NCBI GenBank assembly: GCA_017936025.1
Contig: JAGBGL010000018.1
Location: 1-5,101, forward strand
Length of the DNA stretch: 5,101 bases
Source of the DNA: Bacillota bacterium
GTDB taxonomy: Bacteria > Bacillota > Clostridia > Peptostreptococcales > Anaerovoracaceae
Direction: 5' to 3'
In this document: piece by piece, positions 1 to 4,996 of the stretch
Position numbering within the stretch: position 1 is the stretch's first letter
Layout of the letters: every line of letters begins with the position of its first letter
The notes under the pieces: model-generated
The model's database searches: none
Seen by the model: only the letters and a program-made list of their open reading frames with translations
What the model was told of the DNA's origin: nothing
Position numbers and translations under genes: made by a program

Positions 1-137
1 ACTAAACCCCTTCAGGGGTAAGCCAAAGAGGCAAAGGCAGTGAGGCTTGAACAAAGTAAAAGCCCGCGCCTTGAGACGCGAGCCGGTAAAACAGGCTTAT
101 AGCCTTCGGGCGAACCACCCGTTATACGGGTGGCCCC
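1..137 (+). ncRNA. Candidate structured RNA; possible IS200/IS605 (TnpB) right end
   Basis: No gene is convincing here, but the plus strand can form several helices. ACCCC (6-10) pairs with GGGGT (15-19) around TTCA. AAGCC (20-24) can pair with GGCTT (44-48). GCCCG (62-66) pairs with CGGGC (107-111) and encloses smaller stems, including GGCT/AGCC (94-97 with 101-104). A perfect 7-bp hairpin, CCACCCG/CGGGTGG, closes the region at 115-133 with loop TTATA. AGCC/GGCT repeats allow alternative or pseudoknotted pairings. Dense stems ending in a terminal hairpin at the edge of a gene resemble the 3' end of TnpB elements, where the omega RNA scaffold overlaps the end of the tnpB gene. Short open frames reach stops at 19-21 and 41-43 and could be a transposase tail, but are too short to identify. 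No left end, target site or transposase is visible, so the assignment is inference. Confidence 0.35.
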
Positions 138-161
138 GATTATGAAATATCTGATCCGGAC

Positions 162-190
162 TTGAATAACGAACAGATGTTCTATATAAT
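162..190 (+). promoter_or_regulatory. Sigma-A promoter of the polymerase operon
   Basis: A -35 box TTGAAT (162-167) is separated by exactly 17 bases from a perfect -10 box TATAAT (185-190). Transcription should start near 197, leaving a leader of only about 14 bases that is almost entirely the ribosome binding site. The SOS operator lies between the two boxes, so repressor and RNA polymerase would compete for the same DNA. Confidence 0.85.
170..183 (+). promoter_or_regulatory. LexA/DinR (SOS) operator
   Basis: The sequence CGAACAGATGTTCT fits the Gram-positive SOS box, CGAAC-RNRY-GTTCG, at 13 of 14 positions; only the last base differs. Its GAAC and GTTC half-sites (171-174 and 179-182) are intact. 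It lies wholly between the -35 and -10 boxes, a position where bound LexA blocks initiation. The inferred behaviour is repression in normal growth and induction after DNA damage, as for other Y-family polymerase operons in this phylum. Confidence 0.9.
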
Positions 191-210
191 ACGGGTAGGG
201 AGGAGGAACA

Positions 211-1743
211 GTGCAGATGAAAAAAGAACGGACATATATAGCTATAGATCTCAAATCGTTTTATGCTTCTGTTGAATGTATAAAGCGGGAGCTGGATCCT
301 ATGAAAACTAATCTGGTTGTTGCAGATAACAGCCGCACAGAAAAAACTATTTGTCTGGCAGTTTCTCCATCTCTGAAGTCATACGGCATATCGGGACGTG
401 CGAGACTGTTTGAAGTGGTGCAGAAGATACGCGAGGTAAACGGAATGCGCAGACTGAACGCACCCGGGAAAATGCTGACAGGAGAATCTTACGACGATAC
501 TGAACTGAAAAACGATCCGTCTCTTGCGGTAAGTTATATTACAGCGATCCCGAGGATGGCGCTGTATATGGAATACAGTACGCGGATCTACGGAATCTAT
601 TTGAAATATGTAGCACCTGAAGATATACATGTATACTCCATAGATGAGGTCTTTATGGATGTAACGGATTATCTGGCGGCATATAAAATGAGTGCACATG
701 ACCTGGCGATGAAAATAATAAGAGATGTCCTGGATGAAACCGGTATCACGGCAACAGCAGGTATAGGGACGAACCTGTATCTTGCGAAAATTGCTATGGA
801 TATAGTTGCCAAGCATATACCGCCTGACGAATACGGCGTACGTATCGCGCAGCTTGATGAGATGGAGTACCGCCGTCTGCTCTGGGACCACAGGCCTGTA
901 ACAGACTTCTGGAGAGTAGGCAGAGGGTACCGTAAAAAGCTGGAAGCACACGGGATATATACAATGGGAGATATGGCAAGATGTTCATTGGGCAGACCGG
1001 ATGAGTTTTATAATGAAGATCTGCTGTACAGACTGTTTGGCGTAAATGCCGAACTCCTGATAGATCATGCCTGGGGATGGGAGCCTGTTACTATGAAAGA
1101 TATAAAGGCATATAAACCCGAGGCGAAAAGTATCGGGTCGGGGCAGGTGCTGCACGATCCGTATACAGCAGACAAGGCGCGTATTGTGGTTTCGGAGATG
1201 ATCGATATGCTGGCACTGGATCTGGTTGACAAGGGGATGGTGACGGATCAGGTGGTTCTGACTGTGGGGTATGACATAGAAAATCTGACTGATCCTGTGC
1301 GCCGCAGGAAATATAAAGGCCCTGTAACTACGGATCCGTACGGGAGAAAGATCCCGAAACATGCTCACGGAACAGCAAATCTTGCTGAAAAGACTTCTTC
1401 ATCGAAGCTGCTTTCTGAAGCGATCTTATCTCTATATGACAGCATAGTTGATAAGGAGCTTCTTATAAGGCGGGTAAACATGTCAGTGAATAAAGTGGTA
1501 TCTGAAGGAATGTATGTGAAGGAAGAAGAATCGCAGCAGCTGGATCTGTTCACTGATTTTGAAGAGGAGCAGCAGAGAAAGAAGGAACATGAGAAGGCAC
1601 TTGACGATGAAAAACATCTGCAGCAGGCGATGCTTGATATAAAGAAGAAATTTGGTAAGAATGCGCTTCTGAAAGGGACCAGCCTTCAGGATGGAGCTAC
1701 TGCACAGCAGAGGAACCGTCAGATAGGCGGACACAAAGCGTAG
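211..1743 (+). CDS. Y-family translesion DNA polymerase (DinB/UmuC-like)
   Basis: This 510-aa enzyme is predicted to copy past damaged template bases with low fidelity. The palm carries the metal-binding D13 (AIDLKSFYASVE), with Y18 in the steric-gate position, and the catalytic pair D145-E146 in SIDEV. The Y-family stretch TATAGIGTNLYLAKIA spans 180-195. A helix-hairpin-helix thumb (GRGYRKKLEAHG) lies around 237-248, followed by the little-finger region at about 300-440. QLDLF at 443-447 is a textbook sliding-clamp-binding motif. A charged tail follows, ending in QIGGHKA, which I recall as conserved in this Clostridial subgroup. All key residues are present. The GTG start at 211 has AGGAGG 4 bases upstream (GGGAGG 7 bases upstream); ATG at 217 is a possible alternative. 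The gene is led by an SOS promoter and coupled to a YolD-like gene, like the Bacillus UvrX/YqjW arrangement. No UmuD-like gene is visible. The exact subfamily symbol is uncertain. Confidence 0.95.
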   Translation: MQMKKERTYIAIDLKSFYASVECIKRELDPMKTNLVVADNSRTEKTICLAVSPSLKSYGISGRARLFEVVQKIREVNGMRRLNAPGKMLTGESYDDTELKNDPSLAVSYITAIPRMALYMEYSTRIYGIYLKYVAPEDIHVYSIDEVFMDVTDYLAAYKMSAHDLAMKIIRDVLDETGITATAGIGTNLYLAKIAMDIVAKHIPPDEYGVRIAQLDEMEYRRLLWDHRPVTDFWRVGRGYRKKLEAHGIYTMGDMARCSLGRPDEFYNEDLLYRLFGVNAELLIDHAWGWEPVTMKDIKAYKPEAKSIGSGQVLHDPYTADKARIVVSEMIDMLALDLVDKGMVTDQVVLTVGYDIENLTDPVRRRKYKGPVTTDPYGRKIPKHAHGTANLAEKTSSSKLLSEAILSLYDSIVDKELLIRRVNMSVNKVVSEGMYVKEEESQQLDLFTDFEEEQQRKKEHEKALDDEKHLQQAMLDIKKKFGKNALLKGTSLQDGATAQQRNRQIGGHKA

Positions 1744-1754
1744 GAGGAAAGAAA

Positions 1755-1970
1755 ATGGGCAAATACGATGATATCATTAATATGCCGCGTCATGTTTCAA
1801 CAAAGCATCCACATATGCCGACTTATGACAGAGCAGCACAGTTTTCTCCGTTCGCGGCGCTGACCGGGCACGATGCGGCGGTGCAGGAAGAGGCGAGGCT
1901 GACAGAGAGACGGATCGAACTGGATGAAAATGAGAAAACTCTGCTGGATGAAAAACTGCAGTCCCTGTGA
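1755..1970 (+). CDS. YolD-like protein, truncated N-terminal part (71 aa)
   Basis: The ATG follows AGGAGG (1742-1747) by 7 bases, and the binding site overlaps the polymerase stop codon, so the two genes are co-transcribed and probably translationally coupled. The start (KYDDIINMPRHVSTKHPHMP, then DRAAQFSPFAALTGHD) matches the N-terminus I recall for the YolD-like proteins that follow Y-family polymerases in Clostridia. Relatives are roughly twice as long. Here TGA at 1968-1970 ends the frame just after a charged helix-like stretch (residues 45-70). The lost part resembles the YolD domain proper. YolD proteins are thought to act with the neighbouring polymerase, possibly as UmuD-like partners, but their biochemistry is poorly known. 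The 71-aa product may be non-functional, or the full protein may be made by readthrough; the sequence cannot decide. Confidence 0.75.
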   Translation: MGKYDDIINMPRHVSTKHPHMPTYDRAAQFSPFAALTGHDAAVQEEARLTERRIELDENEKTLLDEKLQSL

Positions 1971-2159
1971 AATTCTGCAGAGCCCGTGGCTGAGATAACT
2001 TATTTTCAGCAGGATCTTTTTAAAAGCGGCGGGGCATATGCTGTGAAGAAAGGCAGGCTGAGAAAACTGGATATGTACAGACGCACTATTATGATGGAAG
2101 ATATGACAGAAATAAATATATATGATATAATATCCATAGAAAAATTAAAAAATTTATAA
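1971..2159 (+). pseudogene. In-frame 3' remainder of the YolD-like gene after a TGA stop
   Basis: Directly after the TGA at 1968-1970, the same frame stays open for 62 codons to TAA at 2157-2159. It encodes residues that look like the C-terminal half of YolD-like proteins: EITYFQQDLFKSGGAYAV, then KLDMYRRTIMMEDMTEINIYDIISIE. The ITYF, SGGAY and alternating strand pattern are as I remember them in intact relatives. Together with the upstream part the frame would give a protein of about 134 residues, near the expected family length. No good ribosome binding site or ATG follows the stop, so separate translation is unlikely. One base substitution, for example from an arginine codon CGA or AGA, explains the break. 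A sequencing error is also possible. Confidence 0.7.
2103..2131 (+). promoter_or_regulatory. Candidate promoter for the superoxide reductase gene
   Basis: ATGACA (2103-2108, five of six bases of the -35 consensus) lies 17 bases before a perfect TATAAT (2126-2131), which is preceded by TG one base upstream (2123-2124), an extended -10. The spacing and both boxes are good. The promoter lies inside the disabled end of the YolD-like frame and would start near 2138, giving the superoxide reductase mRNA an AT-rich leader of about 140 bases. The region is AT-rich, so chance matches are a concern. Confidence 0.5.
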
Positions 2160-2162
2160 AAA

Positions 2163-2184
2163 TGTGTTTAATGTAAGAAACACA
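2163..2184 (+). promoter_or_regulatory. Perfect 7-bp inverted repeat upstream of the superoxide reductase gene
   Basis: TGTGTTT (2163-2169) and AAACACA (2178-2184) are exact inverted copies around an 8-base spacer. The repeat could be a protein operator or a weak mRNA hairpin in the leader. It lacks a following T-run, so it is not a good terminator. It does not match PerR, Rex or CRP/FNR consensus sites well enough to name a regulator. Confidence 0.4.
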
Positions 2185-2233
2185 GGGTATCTATATAACA
2201 TCAAACGATGAATAAATTTTAAACAAAGCATAA

Positions 2234-2239
2234 TATAAT
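2234..2239 (+). promoter_or_regulatory. Alternative -10 box nearer the superoxide reductase gene
   Basis: A perfect TATAAT lies 39 bases before the start codon at 2279, a conventional distance for a short leader. No acceptable -35 box lies 16-18 bases upstream and no TG extension is present, so it may be a chance match in an AT-rich stretch. It competes with the better-formed promoter at 2103-2131 as the main start. Confidence 0.25.
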
Positions 2240-2278
2240 AAAAAATAAAAGTAAGGATAATTTGAGGAGGAAATCACA

Positions 2279-2653
2279 ATGACAATGAAATTTTACAAAT
2301 GCGCACATTGCGGAAACATCATCACTAAATTAACAGATTCCGGAGTACCGGTTTTCTGCTGCGGACAGAAAATGGACGAACTGGTTGCAGGAACTACAGA
2401 TGCAGCTGTTGAAAAGCATGTACCTGTATATACAGTAGAAGGCAGCAAAGTAAGCGTAGTTGTTGGCGACGTTATTCACCCAATGACAGAAGAACACTGG
2501 ATCGAATGGATCGTTCTGGAAACTAAGCAGGGATATCAGTTCAAAAAGCTGAACCCTGGTGAAGAACCAAAAGCATGCTTCGAACTGTGCGAAGGTGATG
2601 AAGTTGTAGCTGTTTATGAACACTGCAATCTGCATGGCCTGTGGAAAAAATAA
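2279..2653 (+). CDS. dfx: Desulfoferrodoxin-type (two-iron) superoxide reductase
   Basis: This 124-aa cytoplasmic protein is predicted to reduce superoxide to hydrogen peroxide without releasing oxygen, a detoxification route typical of anaerobes. The N-terminal desulforedoxin domain has the FeCys4 ligands C8, C11, C27 and C28 (C-x2-C-x15-CC). The catalytic neelaredoxin-like domain has the ligands H47, H67, H73, C116 and H119, and the active-site E45-K46 pair is also present. Length and motif spacing match class I enzymes closely. Two further cysteines, C100 and C104, are not known ligands. The start at 2279 has AGGAGG 8 bases upstream; many relatives begin at the second methionine (2285), but that would put the ribosome site 14 bases away. 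A strong terminator follows directly, so it is probably transcribed alone. The electron donor, usually rubredoxin, is not encoded nearby. Confidence 0.96.
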   Translation: MTMKFYKCAHCGNIITKLTDSGVPVFCCGQKMDELVAGTTDAAVEKHVPVYTVEGSKVSVVVGDVIHPMTEEHWIEWIVLETKQGYQFKKLNPGEEPKACFELCEGDEVVAVYEHCNLHGLWKK

Positions 2654-2667
2654 TTAAATGAATCATC

Positions 2668-2695
2668 AGCGGCTGCCGTAAGGCGGCCGCTTTTA
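2668..2695 (+). terminator. Rho-independent terminator after the superoxide reductase gene
   Basis: A 10-bp GC-rich stem (2668-2677 with 2682-2691, one G-T pair) is closed by the GNRA-type tetraloop GTAA and followed by TTTTAT. It begins 14 bases after the stop codon. Confidence 0.9.
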
Positions 2696-2704
2696 TGTTA
2701 TAAT
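2696..2704 (+). promoter_or_regulatory. Extended -10 promoter of the cysQ-like gene
   Basis: TGTTATAAT (2696-2704) is a perfect -10 hexamer with the TGn extension. No good -35 box is visible: the matching position (2676-2681) falls inside the preceding terminator hairpin. Extended -10 promoters can work without one. The start would be near 2711, leaving a leader of about 15 bases with the ribosome binding site. Confidence 0.65.
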
Positions 2705-2725
2705 GCTTCCATCGGAGGAAGAAAA

Positions 2726-3505
2726 ATGTATATGAAAGAACTTGAGGCGGCGAAACAGGCCGCGGTCATGGCCGGCCGGGCCATAATGGAAATATATGAA
2801 TCAGAAGACTACGGAATAGAAGCCAAAGCGGATGATTCTCCGCTGACTCTTGCAGACAAAGCGGCCAACCGTATAATTGTAGATCTGCTGAAGGAGCAGT
2901 TCCCAAATCATGCGATTCTGTCGGAAGAAGAGATGGATGATCCGGTCCGTCTCAATACGAAACTGTGTTTCATAGTCGATCCTCTGGACGGAACGAAAGA
3001 ATTTATAAAACGTAATGGACAGTTCACAGTAAACATTGCACTTGCAGATGATCACAGATCTGTCATGGGAGTGATCTATGTTCCTGTGACAGGCGAACTC
3101 TACTATGCTGCGCAAGGACATGGAAGCTTTATGGAAAAGGACGGCGCTGTCACAGAACTGCACGTCTCCAAGGAAAAGAAATCGAAAGAGGAACTTAATG
3201 TTGTAATGAGCAGTTCTCACGGATGTGCCGAAATGGATCAGCTTCTTGAAAAATATGATCTGAAAAACTTTGTTAAAATAGGCAGCTCTCTGAAAGGCTG
3301 TCTGATTGCCAAGGGCGAAGCGGATGTTTATTACCGCCATACACCTACGATGGAATGGGATACGGCAGCTATGCAGTGCATTGCGGAAGAAGCGGGAGCG
3401 GTGTTCAGGCAGCTGGATGATACGCCGATGCTTTACAACAGAGAAAACAGCCTCAATGAAAAGGGATTTTATATTATTAACAGCATAGAAAATAAACTGG
3501 AATAA
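2726..3505 (+). CDS. cysQ: 3'(2'),5'-bisphosphate nucleotidase, CysQ-like
   Basis: This 259-aa magnesium-dependent phosphatase of the inositol monophosphatase superfamily is predicted to turn 3'-phosphoadenosine 5'-phosphate (PAP) into AMP, clearing a by-product of sulfate assimilation and of carrier-protein phosphopantetheinylation. It carries the CysQ pattern: DDSPLTLADKAAN (36-48), the metal-binding SEEE (66-69), the superfamily motif IVDPLDGTKEFIKRNGQFTV (83-102, D85 and D88), and the C-terminal PTMEWDTAAM (207-216, D212). The KEF-x4-GxFTVNIAL form after DGT is typical of CysQ rather than of plain inositol monophosphatases. GGAGG lies 7 bases before the ATG. It is close to the family length and looks intact. 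It lies between its own promoter and a terminator, so it is probably a single-gene unit. Activity on other substrates such as inositol phosphates cannot be excluded. Confidence 0.93.
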   Translation: MYMKELEAAKQAAVMAGRAIMEIYESEDYGIEAKADDSPLTLADKAANRIIVDLLKEQFPNHAILSEEEMDDPVRLNTKLCFIVDPLDGTKEFIKRNGQFTVNIALADDHRSVMGVIYVPVTGELYYAAQGHGSFMEKDGAVTELHVSKEKKSKEELNVVMSSSHGCAEMDQLLEKYDLKNFVKIGSSLKGCLIAKGEADVYYRHTPTMEWDTAAMQCIAEEAGAVFRQLDDTPMLYNRENSLNEKGFYIINSIENKLE

Positions 3506-3508
3506 AAT

Positions 3509-3542
3509 AAAGCGGCAGTGGTGATGATCACTGTCGCTTTTA
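3509..3542. terminator. Bidirectional terminator between convergent genes
   Basis: AAAGCGGCAGTG (3509-3520) pairs with CACTGTCGCTTT (3529-3540) over 12 bp with one G-T pair and an 8-base loop. The plus strand continues with TTTTAT. Read on the minus strand, the stem is followed by a T-rich run (TTTATTTTATT). It therefore suits both the cysQ-like gene, whose stop is 3 bases away, and the membrane-protein gene arriving from the right. Confidence 0.88.
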
Positions 3543-3554
3543 TAGTGTGTAATG

Positions 3555-4760
3555 TTACAGGCCGAGCACCTGTTTTTTCTTTGCTTCAAATTCTTCCTGA
3601 GTCAGGATCCCTGCATCCAGCAGTGCTTTGAGTTTTTTTACCGTTTCAATCTGGGCATCTGTAACGGAGGCTGTATCAGGAGAAGCGGCAGCGTATGCTG
3701 CGGGTACAGGTTTGATGAGCTTATTCAGCTGATCCTGCATCAGGGCATATGCTACAATACCGAATCCGAAGATACTCAGCAGCAGACAGATAAGAGAAAG
3801 GTCTTCGCTGCCTGTACCGAATGTTCTCAGCCGGATATCTTCAATAGCTTTACACTGTTTGTACAGCCAGTAGATAATATAGAAAGGAACGAAGAGGCAT
3901 AAAACTACCTGAACGCCCTGGCTGCACTGAGGTCCCTGCATAGATCTTTTTCCTGTATATCCTGCAACGCGGTAGATCCATATATAAACATATATGCCCA
4001 GGGTTACGATGGACAGCAGGACGAGTTTTACTATACCTGTATATACTTCCGGTTCAGTCTGTGTGTTATAATCCGGAGTCTCGCCGCAGGAAGTCTGACC
4101 GGAACTGGATCCGGCAGCAGTTTCTCCGGTGTCATATGTATTGCTGTTCAGCGCATCGCTGTATTTGATGTAAACCATCACACCTACCAGGATGAGTGCA
4201 GCATATTCTACTATTGTAGTAATAAGGAATAAACCGCTGTAGAAATATCCTCCGGAGATGCCTGTCAGCAGTTCCAGTGCTGCAAGTACGGAAGGCACCA
4301 GTATATATCCGAGAGCGAACTTTCTGACCAGGTCGGTTCGGATGTCAAAAGTAATCATTGCAAGAGCTGCCCAGATCAGTGCCAATACAATGTTAAACAG
4401 TATGGAGATGAAATAACTGCCGTTTCCCCAGCTGATGAGATGGAAAAGGTTTCCGGCAGCACTGAATGCACAGTAGATGATAATTATAAGAGGAATAATT
4501 TTCAGAAGTATGTCTTTTGTGTTTTTCATAACAAGACACAGACCTGATATACACAGACCTGCAGCGGCTGCGATATTGCTGAAGAAAAACAGCAGGCTGG
4601 TGAATGTATCTGCAAATGTAGAATAATATGATCCGATCATGTAGACGAAAGAAGACACGTTACGGATTGAAGTTATGAGGTGTACCAGTGCGGCAATGAA
4701 AAACAGTACTGCTGCTACGGTTTTGAGTACGGATGATGTTTGTGTATTTTTAGTTTCCAT
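3555..4760 (-). CDS. Multi-pass membrane protein with DUF4234-like and SHOCT domains
   Basis: The 401-aa protein has no known function. About six hydrophobic segments fill the N-terminal half (roughly residues 11-31, 55-78, 84-106, 117-138, 147-167 and 173-199). A Ser/Thr/Gly/acidic linker follows (about 201-240). The next part (242-345) resembles DUF4234: KLVLLSIVTLGIYVYIWIYR, a second segment near 283-301 and a third near 320-342. The last 31 residues (VKKLKALLDAGILTQEEFEA) are a SHOCT domain, a short helical module found at the ends of many bacterial membrane or secreted proteins and suspected to mediate oligomerisation. The ATG has only a weak ribosome site (CAGG about 9 bases upstream), unlike every other gene here, suggesting modest expression. 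It runs divergently from the acyl-CoA dehydrogenase gene and converges on the cysQ-like gene, so context gives no clue to its role. Confidence 0.85.
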   Translation of the reverse strand: METKNTQTSSVLKTVAAVLFFIAALVHLITSIRNVSSFVYMIGSYYSTFADTFTSLLFFFSNIAAAAGLCISGLCLVMKNTKDILLKIIPLIIIIYCAFSAAGNLFHLISWGNGSYFISILFNIVLALIWAALAMITFDIRTDLVRKFALGYILVPSVLAALELLTGISGGYFYSGLFLITTIVEYAALILVGVMVYIKYSDALNSNTYDTGETAAGSSSGQTSCGETPDYNTQTEPEVYTGIVKLVLLSIVTLGIYVYIWIYRVAGYTGKRSMQGPQCSQGVQVVLCLFVPFYIIYWLYKQCKAIEDIRLRTFGTGSEDLSLICLLLSIFGFGIVAYALMQDQLNKLIKPVPAAYAAASPDTASVTDAQIETVKKLKALLDAGILTQEEFEAKKKQVLGL

Positions 4761-4795
4761 AATAAGTACCTGTCTAAATAATATATAATGTAGAA

Positions 4796-4801
4796 ATTAT
4801 A
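4796..4801 (-). promoter_or_regulatory. Candidate -10 box for the membrane-protein gene
   Basis: On the minus strand TATAAT lies 35 bases before the start codon, preceded by TG. No good -35 box lies 17 bases upstream; the nearest TTGACT (4824-4829, minus) is 22 bases away, too far for a standard promoter. Confidence 0.4.
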
Positions 4802-4923
4802 CATGATGTATCAAAAAAGTTGTAGTCAATATCGAATTTACTGAATTGCAAAAGGGTTGACTATGTGTTATATTGATAGTGTTGTGAAACGGCAATTACT
4901 GCATTCTTTGACAAGAATGTAGC

Positions 4924-4952
4924 TTGACATGCCATCATAACTATATTAAAAT
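4924..4952 (+). promoter_or_regulatory. Promoter of the acyl-CoA dehydrogenase gene
   Basis: A perfect -35 box TTGACA (4924-4929) is followed after 17 bases by TAAAAT (4947-4952), five of six bases of the -10 consensus. Transcription should start near 4959, giving a leader of about 38 bases that contains AGGAGG at 4984-4989. A second TTGACA (4908-4913) lies 16 bases upstream but has no matching -10 box. Confidence 0.75.
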
Positions 4953-4996
4953 CGAAGAAGTAAGTATTTTAAAAGTAAAGTTTAGGAGGACAGACA

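Noticed and set aside
1..137. Group II intron 3' end or tRNA at the left edge
   Set aside because: No domain V-like 34-base hairpin with its conserved AGC triad, and no tRNA T-loop or acceptor pairing could be found.
12..254. Minus-strand open frame over the left edge and polymerase start
   Set aside because: It covers the structured region, SOS promoter and polymerase start; its translation resembles no family and it lacks a ribosome binding site.
379..951. Minus-strand open frame of 190 codons opposite the polymerase
   Set aside because: It lies wholly within the polymerase gene, has no recognisable motif and no ribosome binding site.
1968..2010. Selenocysteine insertion at the in-frame TGA of the YolD-like gene
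   Set aside because: A small hairpin (AGCC-CGT-GGCT, 1981-1991) follows, but it is only 4 bp and does not extend, and YolD-like proteins have no known redox cysteine at this point.
1755..2159. An alternative genetic code with TGA read as an amino acid
   Set aside because: The other genes contain many tryptophans encoded by TGG and no in-frame TGA, so the standard bacterial code applies.
2801..3589. Long minus-strand open frame opposite the cysQ-like gene
   Set aside because: It is a mirror of a well-identified gene, rich in His, Arg and Phe as antisense frames often are, and it overlaps the bidirectional terminator.
4880..4900. CcpA (cre) site upstream of the acyl-CoA dehydrogenase gene
   Set aside because: The segment around GTGAAACGG lacks the central CG at the right spacing and is not palindromic.
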